Source: AEGEAN-183 sp045563675
GTDB lineage: Bacteria; Pseudomonadota; Gammaproteobacteria; Magnimaribacterales; Magnimaribacteraceae
Reading direction: 5' to 3'
NCBI GenBank assembly: GCA_045563675.1
Contig: JBJLIX010000002.1
Coordinates: 186,001 to 250,000 of the forward strand
DNA: 64,000 nucleotides
Positions 1 to 7,776 of the stretch are shown one piece after another. The notes under the pieces are model-generated. The model ran no database searches and was not told the DNA's origin. It worked only from the letters and a program-made list of their open reading frames with translations. Made by a program: the position numbers and the translations under genes. Numbering within the stretch: the stretch's first letter is position 1; the number at the start of each line of letters is the position of its first letter.

Positions 1-728
1 ATGAAACATGGAATAACCTCAATAGATTAAAGAAACTTGGTGTAGATACATGGTTTCAGTTAGGTGATAAAGATTTAGCAACCCATATCAAGAGAACTCA
101 GTTAATTAATGAAGGTAAATTATTATCTGAAGTAACAGAATCTCTTTGTAGTTCATTAGATGTTAAATACAAAATCTTACCTATGTCTGAAACAGTTGTG
201 TCTACCAAAGTTAAAACAAATCAAGGCGAATTGTCTTTCCAAGAATATTTTGTTAAAAATAAATGTGTTCCAAAGGTTAAAGAAATAAAATTTAAGGGAG
301 ATAGGGAAGCTGTAGTTCCTTTGTATATAAAAGAACAAATAAAAAGAAACGGATTTAGGGGTGTAATTATTTGCCCCTCTAATCCTTTTTTAAGTGTGGA
401 CCCAATTTTATCCATTAAAGAAATAAAAGACTTCTTAATCAAATCTAACATACCTAAACTTGCAGTCTCGCCAATCATAAACAATAAATCAGTTAAAGGA
501 CCGACGGTAAAAATAATGAAAGAAATGGGTATTAATCCTAGTATTGAATCTATCGCGCAACACTATGAAGGGATAATTGATATTTTGTTGGTAGATGCTA
601 TTGATAAAAAAGATTTACCAAAGAATATGGCTATTCAATTTAATTTTGATTCCATCCTAATGAACAGTGAAAAAAAGAAAATTTCTCTTGCTAAAGCATG
701 CTTAGACAAGCTGGAAAAGATAATATAA
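1..728 (+). CDS. cofD: 2-phospho-L-lactate transferase CofD/FbiA, 5' end cut by window
   Basis: CofD joins the phospholactyl (or phosphoenolpyruvyl) group carried on GDP to the deazaflavin Fo, giving F420-0. The reading frame is open from base 3, so the gene starts before the window. Family landmarks seen are WFQLGDKDLATH with a following RT near the left edge, LPMSE, a VxTKVxTxxG stretch, the ICPSNPFLSVDPIL segment and the AVSPIINNKSVKGP segment. The N-terminal glycine-rich GGxGG nucleotide loop is outside the window. It is followed after 5 bases by cofC, so the two are very likely cotranscribed. Base composition matches the neighbours. The assignment is firm; which phospho-acid is used cannot be read from this fragment. 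Confidence 0.93.
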   Translation, partial: ETWNNLNRLKKLGVDTWFQLGDKDLATHIKRTQLINEGKLLSEVTESLCSSLDVKYKILPMSETVVSTKVKTNQGELSFQEYFVKNKCVPKVKEIKFKGDREAVVPLYIKEQIKRNGFRGVIICPSNPFLSVDPILSIKEIKDFLIKSNIPKLAVSPIINNKSVKGPTVKIMKEMGINPSIESIAQHYEGIIDILLVDAIDKKDLPKNMAIQFNFDSILMNSEKKKISLAKACLDKLEKII

Positions 729-733
729 TAAAT

Positions 734-1384
734 ATGATTTGGGCAATTACACCTATTAAATCTTTTAAGAGACCAAAAAGTCGATTAGGTGACGTCTTGA
801 GTCTCAACCAAAGAAGAGTTCTTGTGAAGCACATGTTGAATAGAGTTCTTATAAGTCAAAAGAAAAGTAAATTATTTAAAAAATTTTTAGTTGTTACCGA
901 AGACAAAGAAGTAGTCAAATTTGTTAAAGAAGAGGGCTTTGAAGCTCTTTTACAAAAAAGACCAGGGCTTAATCAAGGAATAACTGAAGCTTCATTAAAA
1001 GCTAAAAGTTCTGGAGCTAAAAGTATATTAATCATTCATGCAGATGTGCCTAGATCTAGCTCTTCAATTTTAAAATCTATAACAAAAAAACATAAAAAAT
1101 TAATCAATGAATTTAATGAAGGCATAACAATATCTCCAGATGCACTGGGTGAGGGAACTAACTGCATGATATGCACCCCTCCTGATGTATTAAAATTTAG
1201 TTATGGTCCTGGAAGTTGTTTAGCTCATATGGAAAAAGCACATAGGAAGGGAATTCAAGTAAGGCTCTATAGATCAAAAAGATTAGAATTTGATATTGAT
1301 AGAGATTCTGATTTAACTAAACTTGTTAAGAAAAGTGGTTACACTAAAGTCGCAGACTATATACAATCTATTGAAAATGAATGA
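734..1384 (+). CDS. cofC: 2-phospho-L-lactate guanylyltransferase CofC/FbiD
   Basis: This 216-residue protein activates a phospho-acid (2-phospholactate, phosphoenolpyruvate or 3-phosphoglycerate, depending on lineage) with GTP to form the GDP-linked intermediate used by CofD. The N-terminus MIWAITPIKSF and the RPKSRL segment fit the CofC nucleotidyltransferase start. The hallmark C-terminal half has SPDALGEGTNCMICTPPD followed by FSYGPGSCLAHMEKA. I chose the ATG at 734 over an in-frame ATG at 698, because the family starts directly with the beta strand and 698 lies inside cofD. Its last 8 bases overlap the next gene. Function is firm at family level; substrate is not determined. Confidence 0.92.
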   Translation: MIWAITPIKSFKRPKSRLGDVLSLNQRRVLVKHMLNRVLISQKKSKLFKKFLVVTEDKEVVKFVKEEGFEALLQKRPGLNQGITEASLKAKSSGAKSILIIHADVPRSSSSILKSITKKHKKLINEFNEGITISPDALGEGTNCMICTPPDVLKFSYGPGSCLAHMEKAHRKGIQVRLYRSKRLEFDIDRDSDLTKLVKKSGYTKVADYIQSIENE

Positions 1385-2309
1385 ATCCAATTTAAAGTCA
1401 GGTGATGAAGGGGTAATAACTTATAAATCCGCTAACCCTTTTGAATTTTTTCATATATTAAACTCAAAAGACTATGAAGAACAAGATATGTATGGAACTC
1501 TTGTTTTCCCTGAAAAAAAGAAGAAAAAATACCCTCTAGTAATATGCATGCATGGTAGCTTGGGGTGGAGAGGGCACCATCATGAACATTCCGTAAATTA
1601 TTTAAATAATGGATTTGCTATTTTCAGAGTAAGTAGTTTTGATGCTAGACAAGTTATTTCGATTGTAGAAGACCAAATGCAGGTAACTCTGGCTACTACA
1701 CTCACAGATTGTTTTGGTGCTCTAAAATTGTTGTCAAAACATCCTGATATAGATGAAAAAAATATTTTTATTGCTGGATGGAGTTTGGGTGGTTCCACCG
1801 CTCTTTATTCGGCATGGGAACCTTTAGCAGAAAAACTAGCTCCTAAAGGGGAGAGGTTTGCAGGACATATAGCTTTTTATCCTGGTGCTTTTATTTGGCC
1901 TGAGGAAATGAGATGGAGTAAAGCCCCAATTCTTAATTTAATAGGGAAGAATGATGACTATACTCCCCCCATTCTTGTTGAAATGCTGTCACCAGCAATT
2001 AATGAAAACGGAGGTAATAGTAAAGCTATTTACTACGAAGACAGCCATCATTCATTTGATTCCATAGACCCTGTTACATATATTCCTAATGCTATAGCGG
2101 TAGGAAGGAAGCATTCTATAATTGGAAGGGATGGAATTCATTTTTATGAAGACGAAGAAGGTAATAAGTATTTAATGAATGAGCCACATGAAAGAAAAAA
2201 ATTATTTGAGGATAGAGTAACTATTGGGGCGCATTTAGGCGGTAATTGGAAATCTAGAAAAGCTTCAATGAAAGACTCTGTTAATTTTTTATTAGAAAAC
2301 GTAGATTAA
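1377..2309 (+). CDS. Dienelactone hydrolase-like alpha/beta hydrolase
   Basis: A 310-residue cytoplasmic alpha/beta hydrolase of dienelactone hydrolase type. The strand PLVICMHGSLGWRGHH carries the oxyanion-hole HG. The nucleophile elbow reads GWSLGGS. Later IGKNDDYTPP supplies the acidic residue, and EDSHHSFD supplies the histidine. There is no signal peptide. I chose the ATG at 1377, which overlaps the end of cofC by 8 bases, over an in-frame ATG at 1323 deep inside cofC. It lies between two F420 genes with gaps of -8 and +2 bases, so it is surely in the same transcript. It is not a known F420 biosynthesis enzyme, and its substrate is unknown. Confidence 0.8.
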   Translation: MNESNLKSGDEGVITYKSANPFEFFHILNSKDYEEQDMYGTLVFPEKKKKKYPLVICMHGSLGWRGHHHEHSVNYLNNGFAIFRVSSFDARQVISIVEDQMQVTLATTLTDCFGALKLLSKHPDIDEKNIFIAGWSLGGSTALYSAWEPLAEKLAPKGERFAGHIAFYPGAFIWPEEMRWSKAPILNLIGKNDDYTPPILVEMLSPAINENGGNSKAIYYEDSHHSFDSIDPVTYIPNAIAVGRKHSIIGRDGIHFYEDEEGNKYLMNEPHERKKLFEDRVTIGAHLGGNWKSRKASMKDSVNFLLENVD

Positions 2310-2311
2310 TT

Positions 2312-4690
2312 TTGAGAGAAAAAGAATTACTAGATTTATCTAACAATACTAATACATCCGAATTAGTTAGAGAGGCCTCATCAATTAGAGATGCTGGTTT
2401 TGGTTCATTAATTACATACTCACCTAAGGTTTTTATCCCATTAACGCATCTTTGTAGGGATGTTTGTCATTACTGCACATTTGCTAAAACCCCGAAACGC
2501 ATTTCTTCTCCGTACATGTCTATAGATAAAGTTATTGAATCCGCTAAAGAAGCTGAGAAATTTGGTTGCAAAGAAGCTCTGTTCACTTTAGGAGAAAGAC
2601 CAGAACTAAGATATTCGGCTGCAAGAAAAGCTCTTTCTTCTATGGGCTACTCAACTACTCTGGAGTATTTAAAAGTTTCTTCTCAGGCTGTAATAGAAAA
2701 CACAGAACTACTCCCTCACTTAAATCCTGGTTGCATGACTTTAGATGAAATAAAAGAACTTAGACCTTTTTCTGCGTCAATGGGAATGATGTTAGAAAGT
2801 TCTTCTAAAAGACTTTGTGAGAAGGGAGGGCCGCATTACGGTTCTCCTGATAAAGATCCCGAAAAAAGATTAGCAACTTTAGAGAATGCAGGTAGGGCTA
2901 AGGTTCCATTTACTACAGGCATACTTATTGGAATAGGTGAAACTAGGTTAGAAAGAGTAGAGTCACTTCTGGATATTAAAAAGAGCCATGATAACTATGG
3001 TCACATTCAGGAAGTTATAGTTCAAAACTTTAAGCCAAAACAAGACACTAAAATGTCTGAGCATGAAGAACCTTTAATGGAAGAGCTTTTATGGACCATT
3101 GCTGTAGCTAGAATAATATTTGGTTCATCAATGTCTATTCAGGCACCGCCTAATTTGAGCCCAAATAATTTAAGTTTATTGGTGGATTCCGGAATAAATG
3201 ATTGGGGAGGTGTGTCACCTTTAACGCCTGATTATGTTAATCCAGAAGCGCCTTGGCCACATTTAGTTGATCTTGAAAAACAAACCTATGTTTCAGGAAA
3301 AACTCTAACTCCTAGACTAACTGTTTATCCTTCCTACATAAATAATTTAAATGAGTGGGTAGATGACGGGCTTAAATCTAGAATTTTAAAACAATCAGAT
3401 TCTTCAGGGTTGGCCCGTGACACGAACTGGACAACAGGCAGAAATAATCCTAATTTTAAATTAAAGCCTAATTCAATTATTCCATTAAGACACTCTTCAG
3501 CTTTAAAAGAGATTGTAGAATTAACTCTAAATATGAAGGAACTAAAAGAAGATCAGCTAGTTAAGTTATTTGAAGCAAGAGGACCTGATTTCAATTATGT
3601 GAATAAAGCTGCAGATGAGCTTAGGAAAGATTTAGTAGGCGAAGAAATAACTTATGTTGTTAATAGAAATATTAACTATACAAACATATGTTATTTTAAT
3701 TGTACTTTCTGTGCTTTTTCTAAAGGAAAGACTTCAGAAGGGCTCAGAGGTAAGCCGTATGACATATCTTTAGATGAAATAGTTAGAAGAAGTAAAGAGG
3801 CCTACCAAAGAGGTGCAACTGAAGTTTGCTTACAGGGAGGAATTCATCCCAAATATAACGGTGATACTTATAAATCTATTATTTCTTCAATTAAAGAAGC
3901 GCAACCTGAGTTACATATACACGCTTTTTCCCCTTTAGAAATTTGGCAAGGTGCTAATACCTTAAATAAGGAGCTTGCTGAATACTTACAAGAATTAAAA
4001 GAACTAGGTTTAAGCACTCTACCAGGAACAGCAGCTGAGATATTAGATGATGAGATAAGACAGGAAATCTGTTCTGATAAGATTACAACAAATGAGTGGC
4101 TAGAAGTCATGAAGACAGCTCATAGTGTTGGAATGAATACAACAGCTACAATAATGTTTGGTCATATAGACAAACCTATACACTGGTCTAGGCACCTTCT
4201 AAGAATTTTAAAGTTGCAAAAGGATACTTATGGATTTACTGAGTTTGTACCCTTGCCATTTGTTCCGATGGAGGCACCAATGTATATTAAAGGAAAATCT
4301 CGTTTTGGCCCCACTTTAAGAGAGTCTATTCTAATGCATAGCGTTTCAAGACTTGTCTTTAATAAATACATACCAAATATACAGACTTCCTGGGTAAAAA
4401 TGGGACCTGAAGGTATGAAGGAGTGCTTAAATTCTGGTGCAAATGATTTAGGTGGCACTTTGATGAATGAATCTATAACTAGAGCTGCAGGTGCTCAACA
4501 TGGGCAAGAGTTTTCAGCAAAGGAAATAGAAAAATTTATAAAAGGTATAAAGAGAATACCTAAACAAAGAAATACTCTGTATGGAAGTGTTTCTGAGGAA
4601 GTGCATTTAAGAGGTGCGCACCCTTTTCGTTTATCTCCAATAAGAAATAATTTAGAAGATAGAAAAGATCTTATTACTAGCTCTAAATGA
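2312..4690 (+). CDS. fbiC: Fused FO synthase FbiC (CofG-CofH), radical SAM
   Basis: This 792-residue fusion makes the deazaflavin Fo from tyrosine and a pyrimidine (5-amino-6-ribitylamino-uracil) using two radical-SAM centres. The N-terminal CofG half has the cluster cysteines C48, C52 and C55 (CRDVCHYC). The C-terminal CofH half has C460, C464 and C467 (CYFNCTFC) and an LQGGIHP segment. The domain order matches the fused FbiC of actinobacteria and some proteobacteria; archaea and cyanobacteria usually have two genes. The start is TTG, 2 bases after the upstream stop; no ATG precedes the first cluster motif, and initiation is probably by translational coupling. The stop overlaps the next start as ATGA. 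Confidence 0.95.
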   Translation: MREKELLDLSNNTNTSELVREASSIRDAGFGSLITYSPKVFIPLTHLCRDVCHYCTFAKTPKRISSPYMSIDKVIESAKEAEKFGCKEALFTLGERPELRYSAARKALSSMGYSTTLEYLKVSSQAVIENTELLPHLNPGCMTLDEIKELRPFSASMGMMLESSSKRLCEKGGPHYGSPDKDPEKRLATLENAGRAKVPFTTGILIGIGETRLERVESLLDIKKSHDNYGHIQEVIVQNFKPKQDTKMSEHEEPLMEELLWTIAVARIIFGSSMSIQAPPNLSPNNLSLLVDSGINDWGGVSPLTPDYVNPEAPWPHLVDLEKQTYVSGKTLTPRLTVYPSYINNLNEWVDDGLKSRILKQSDSSGLARDTNWTTGRNNPNFKLKPNSIIPLRHSSALKEIVELTLNMKELKEDQLVKLFEARGPDFNYVNKAADELRKDLVGEEITYVVNRNINYTNICYFNCTFCAFSKGKTSEGLRGKPYDISLDEIVRRSKEAYQRGATEVCLQGGIHPKYNGDTYKSIISSIKEAQPELHIHAFSPLEIWQGANTLNKELAEYLQELKELGLSTLPGTAAEILDDEIRQEICSDKITTNEWLEVMKTAHSVGMNTTATIMFGHIDKPIHWSRHLLRILKLQKDTYGFTEFVPLPFVPMEAPMYIKGKSRFGPTLRESILMHSVSRLVFNKYIPNIQTSWVKMGPEGMKECLNSGANDLGGTLMNESITRAAGAQHGQEFSAKEIEKFIKGIKRIPKQRNTLYGSVSEEVHLRGAHPFRLSPIRNNLEDRKDLITSSK

Positions 4691-5553
4691 AAAGAGCATT
4701 CTTTTTTTGTTTTATAAGCTATGTTGTTGCTTTAATGGCGGCTTTTTTTAGTGGGTCTTACTTTGTAGATGAGAATCTTTGGAAGGCTATTACAGTAGGG
4801 CATGTTATAGCAACTATCGTAATATATATCTCTAGTGTATTAGTTAAAAATTCAAGTCTTTATGATCCATTTTGGTCCGTAGCCCCTTTACTAATAGCTC
4901 TTTATTTAAGTTATGTCTCTTTAGAAGTGGGTGGTAGCTTAACAAAGATCCTATTGGTGCTATTGCCAATCAGCTATTGGTCTTTTAGGCTTACAAATAA
5001 TTGGAGAAGAAGCTGGCAAGGACTAACGCATGAAGATTTTAGATATATTGATCTAAAACAAAGGTTTAAGAAATATTCATATCTTATTGATTTCTTTGGT
5101 ATTCATATGTATCCAACACTTCAAGTTAATCTATCGCTTTTACCTTTGTATTATGTATTAATTAATGATGTAACAGAAGTACCTCTTTTTCTATACATAG
5201 CATCAATATTTACTTTCAGTGCTATTATTTTAGAACATGTAGCAGATGAACAAATGTATAAATTCAGATCAAATCCTGAAAATAAGGGTAAAACAATGGA
5301 TTTATTATTGTGGAGATTTTCTCGGCATCCCAATTATTTAGGTGAGGTTCTTTTTTGGTGGGGTATATTTTTCATGTCTCTTTCTTTGTCTTTAAGTAAT
5401 TTATGGTTATTAATTTGTCCTTTAAGCATGACATTAATGTTTACTTTAGTTACTTGCTCTATGATGGATCAAAGAAGTTTAAAAAGTAGACCAGATTATG
5501 CTTCTTATATGGATAGAACCTCTCAATTATTATTATGGAAGCCAAAAAGTTGA
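4687..5553 (+). CDS. DUF1295 / steroid 5-alpha-reductase-like membrane protein
   Basis: A 288-residue integral membrane protein with about six to seven hydrophobic segments. The C-terminal half carries the DUF1295 signature FSRHPNYLGEVLFWWGIF, related to the C-terminal domain of steroid 5-alpha-reductases and isoprenylcysteine methyltransferases, where the RHPNYLGE segment lines the cofactor site. Enzymes of this fold reduce enones or methylate lipids; the exact substrate cannot be read here. The gene overlaps the fbiC stop by four bases (ATGA), so it is translated from the F420 transcript, which makes a redox role plausible but unproven. Confidence 0.8.
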   Translation: MKRAFFFCFISYVVALMAAFFSGSYFVDENLWKAITVGHVIATIVIYISSVLVKNSSLYDPFWSVAPLLIALYLSYVSLEVGGSLTKILLVLLPISYWSFRLTNNWRRSWQGLTHEDFRYIDLKQRFKKYSYLIDFFGIHMYPTLQVNLSLLPLYYVLINDVTEVPLFLYIASIFTFSAIILEHVADEQMYKFRSNPENKGKTMDLLLWRFSRHPNYLGEVLFWWGIFFMSLSLSLSNLWLLICPLSMTLMFTLVTCSMMDQRSLKSRPDYASYMDRTSQLLLWKPKS

Positions 5554-5571
5554 AATTTTATTACTAATATT

Positions 5572-6621
5572 ATGAAAATGTTTGGAATGCCAATTTCTAA
5601 TTATGGTGACACTTCAGTTTTTCAGTACCGAGACGACTTAGAGATACCAGAAGTTAATCCCAATGATGTTTTAATTGAAATAAGATCTACATCTATCAAC
5701 CCTATAGATTTAATGAAAAGAGAAGGATATGGAAAAACTGTTTTTGAAAAGCAGAGAAAAGATTTATTTCCTTGGATCTTAGGAAGTGATATTTCGGGTG
5801 TAGTTAAAGATTTAGGATCTAGGGTTAAGAATTTTAGTATAGGAGATGAAGTGTGGGGAAGTACTTCTAACCCTAAAGGAGGAACTTATTCACAGTTTTC
5901 ATCTATAAATCAATTTGAGATCGACCTTAAACCTACAAACTTATCATTTAATGAAGCTGCTTCTTTACCTTACGTAGGCCTTACTACTTGGGCTGCTTTA
6001 ATAAGATGGGCTAGTTTAAGACCTCAAGATTTAAATAATAAAAAAGTTTTTATTAATGCTGGTTCTGGAGGAGTAGGTACTTTTGCCATTCAGTTATTAA
6101 AGAACTGGGGAGCAAAGATAGCCACTACTTGTAGTAAAGAAAATCATGATTTAGTTAGATCTTTAGGAGCAGATGTAGTTATTGACTATAAAGCAGAAAA
6201 ATTTTGTGAAAAGTTATCTAATTATGATTTAGTTTATGATTGTGTTGGAGATTTTGCAGGACAACAGTCAGTCAGTGAATGTATTGGTATTTTAAAGAAC
6301 AACTCTAGTTCTCATTACATTTCTTTAAATCATCCCTTTATGAGAACTATAGATAACAAAGGTCTAATTATGGGTATTCCAACTGCGTTAAAGAAGAGAC
6401 ACGAAGCAAAGAAAAAAGCTAAACCTATAAATCTACATTGGTCTATTTATAGACCAAGTTCCTCAGGTTTAAAAGAAATTAGGAGAATGGTTGAGAGTAA
6501 TATAGTAAGGCCAATAATAGATTCAATTTATCCCCTTAAGCAGCTACAAGAAGCTCATGAAAGAGTTGCTACGTCTCATGCAAAAGGTAAGGTTGTAGTG
6601 GAAGTTATGAAACATGACTAA
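5572..6621 (+). CDS. Zinc-less MDR-family NAD(P)H oxidoreductase
   Basis: A 349-residue medium-chain dehydrogenase/reductase of the quinone oxidoreductase (RTN4IP1-like) branch. The N-terminal GroES-like domain has the STSINPIDLMKREG segment and a GSDISGVVKDLG strand. The cofactor loop is GSGGVGTFAIQLLKNWGAK, and LGADVVIDYK is typical of the family. The zinc-ligand cysteines of true alcohol dehydrogenases are absent, so a reductase of quinones or enones using NADPH is more likely. It starts 18 bases after the DUF1295 gene and overlaps pdxJ by 8 bases. Substrate unknown. Confidence 0.82.
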   Translation: MKMFGMPISNYGDTSVFQYRDDLEIPEVNPNDVLIEIRSTSINPIDLMKREGYGKTVFEKQRKDLFPWILGSDISGVVKDLGSRVKNFSIGDEVWGSTSNPKGGTYSQFSSINQFEIDLKPTNLSFNEAASLPYVGLTTWAALIRWASLRPQDLNNKKVFINAGSGGVGTFAIQLLKNWGAKIATTCSKENHDLVRSLGADVVIDYKAEKFCEKLSNYDLVYDCVGDFAGQQSVSECIGILKNNSSSHYISLNHPFMRTIDNKGLIMGIPTALKKRHEAKKKAKPINLHWSIYRPSSSGLKEIRRMVESNIVRPIIDSIYPLKQLQEAHERVATSHAKGKVVVEVMKHD

Positions 6622-7357
6622 GCTAAGTGTAAATGTAAATAAAGTTGCTTGGATTAGAAATGGAAGAGGAGGGACACTTCCAGATATTAAAGAAATTTCT
6701 AAGATTTGTATCGAAGCTGGTTGTCATGGAATAACTGTGCACCCTAGAGATGATATGCGACATATAAATCCGGAGGACGTAGAGGTCTTAAAAGAATTAA
6801 CAGAATCTTGTGGAGTCGAATTTAATATAGAAGGTAATCCTTTCTCAGTAGAAAAGGGCCGCTATCCAGGTTTTATAAATTTAATTAAAACTTATAAGCC
6901 AACACAATGCACTTTAGTTCCAGATGATCCAAATCAGTTAACATCTGACCATGGTTGGGATTTATCTGGAGATAATTCTGAACTTAAAGAAACCATTGAG
7001 GAAGTTAGTATGCATGGATCAAGAGTATGTTTGTTTACAGATACCGATGAATTAACTATCAAAACTGCTAAAGAGATTGGAGCTGACAGGGTAGAGCTTT
7101 ATACAGGTCCATATGCTGAGAGTTTTATTAAAGGAATAAACAATGACCTTTTAGATAAATACTCTTTGGCAGAGAAATTTGCTCATAGCATAGGACTAAA
7201 GGTAAATGCTGGTCATGATTTAAATTTAATTAATTTAGAAGAATTTTTAAGTACTTGCCTAATAGAAGAGGTTTCAATAGGTCATGCGCTTATTTCTGAC
7301 GCATTGGAATTCGGTATTTATGAAACTGTTAAAAAATACCTAAAGATATGTAATTAA
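6614..7357 (+). CDS. pdxJ: Pyridoxine 5'-phosphate synthase
   Basis: PdxJ condenses 1-deoxyxylulose 5-phosphate with 3-amino-2-oxopropyl phosphate to form pyridoxine 5'-phosphate in the DXP-dependent vitamin B6 pathway. The 247-residue length is usual. Visible landmarks are the N-terminal LSVNVNKVAWIRNGRGG, the CHGITVHPRDDMRHI segment with the conserved histidine and arginines, a FNIEGNP strand, TLVPDDPNQLTSDHGWD and the C-terminal NAGHDLN and SIGHALISDAL phosphate-binding loops. It overlaps the upstream oxidoreductase by 8 bases, so this housekeeping gene sits in the same run of genes as the F420 cluster. Confidence 0.96.
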   Translation: MTKLSVNVNKVAWIRNGRGGTLPDIKEISKICIEAGCHGITVHPRDDMRHINPEDVEVLKELTESCGVEFNIEGNPFSVEKGRYPGFINLIKTYKPTQCTLVPDDPNQLTSDHGWDLSGDNSELKETIEEVSMHGSRVCLFTDTDELTIKTAKEIGADRVELYTGPYAESFIKGINNDLLDKYSLAEKFAHSIGLKVNAGHDLNLINLEEFLSTCLIEEVSIGHALISDALEFGIYETVKKYLKICN

Positions 7358-7373
7358 TATAAAATTTAAAATT

Positions 7374-7694
7374 ATGGATATAAAAAAAGAAATACAAGAT
7401 CAAATTAACTCTAATCCAATCCTTTTATATATGAAAGGATCCCCTGATTCTCCGCAGTGCGGATTCTCTTCAAGAGCTACTCAACTACTAATTTCTTGTG
7501 GGAAACCCTTTTCTTTTGTAGATATCCTTTCAAATCCTGAGATAAGAGCTACTTTGCCTGAAGTATCTGATTGGCCAACTTTTCCTCAATTGTTTGTTTC
7601 AGGAGAGCTGGTGGGAGGTAGTGATATTATGATGGAAATGAGTGAATCTGGAGAACTTCAAAAACTAATTGACCTTGTTGAAATAGAAGCTTAA
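7374..7694 (+). CDS. grxD: Monothiol glutaredoxin, Grx4/GrxD type
   Basis: A 106-residue monothiol glutaredoxin. The active-site motif CGFS is present in QCGFSSRATQLL, preceded by the conserved lysine in YMKGSP; WPTFPQLFV and GGSDIMMEM are the glutathione-binding parts. Proteins of this class bind a glutathione-ligated [2Fe-2S] cluster as a bridged dimer and pass it on during iron-sulfur assembly, rather than acting as disulfide reductases. It lies 16 bases after pdxJ and closes the tightly packed plus-strand run. Confidence 0.95.
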   Translation: MDIKKEIQDQINSNPILLYMKGSPDSPQCGFSSRATQLLISCGKPFSFVDILSNPEIRATLPEVSDWPTFPQLFVSGELVGGSDIMMEMSESGELQKLIDLVEIEA

Positions 7695-7760
7695 GTTTGT
7701 ACAAAGTACAAATTTGACCCATTGTTATAAAGAGCTAGAATATAAGTATATTCTTGATTT

Positions 7761-7776
7761 TTTTAGGAGAAATATG
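7761..7776 (+). promoter_or_regulatory. Ribosome binding site deciding the TonB receptor start
   Basis: A TTTTAGGAGAAATATG arrangement places a strong AGGAG Shine-Dalgarno 5 bases before the ATG at 7774. It selects this ATG over the in-frame ATG at 7714, which has no such site and would put a 20-residue charged tail before the signal sequence. Confidence 0.75.

Noticed and set aside
1..30. ATG-started short frame at the left edge
   Set aside because: The frame closes after 9 codons, while frame 3 continues the CofD protein across the edge; the ATG is a chance occurrence.
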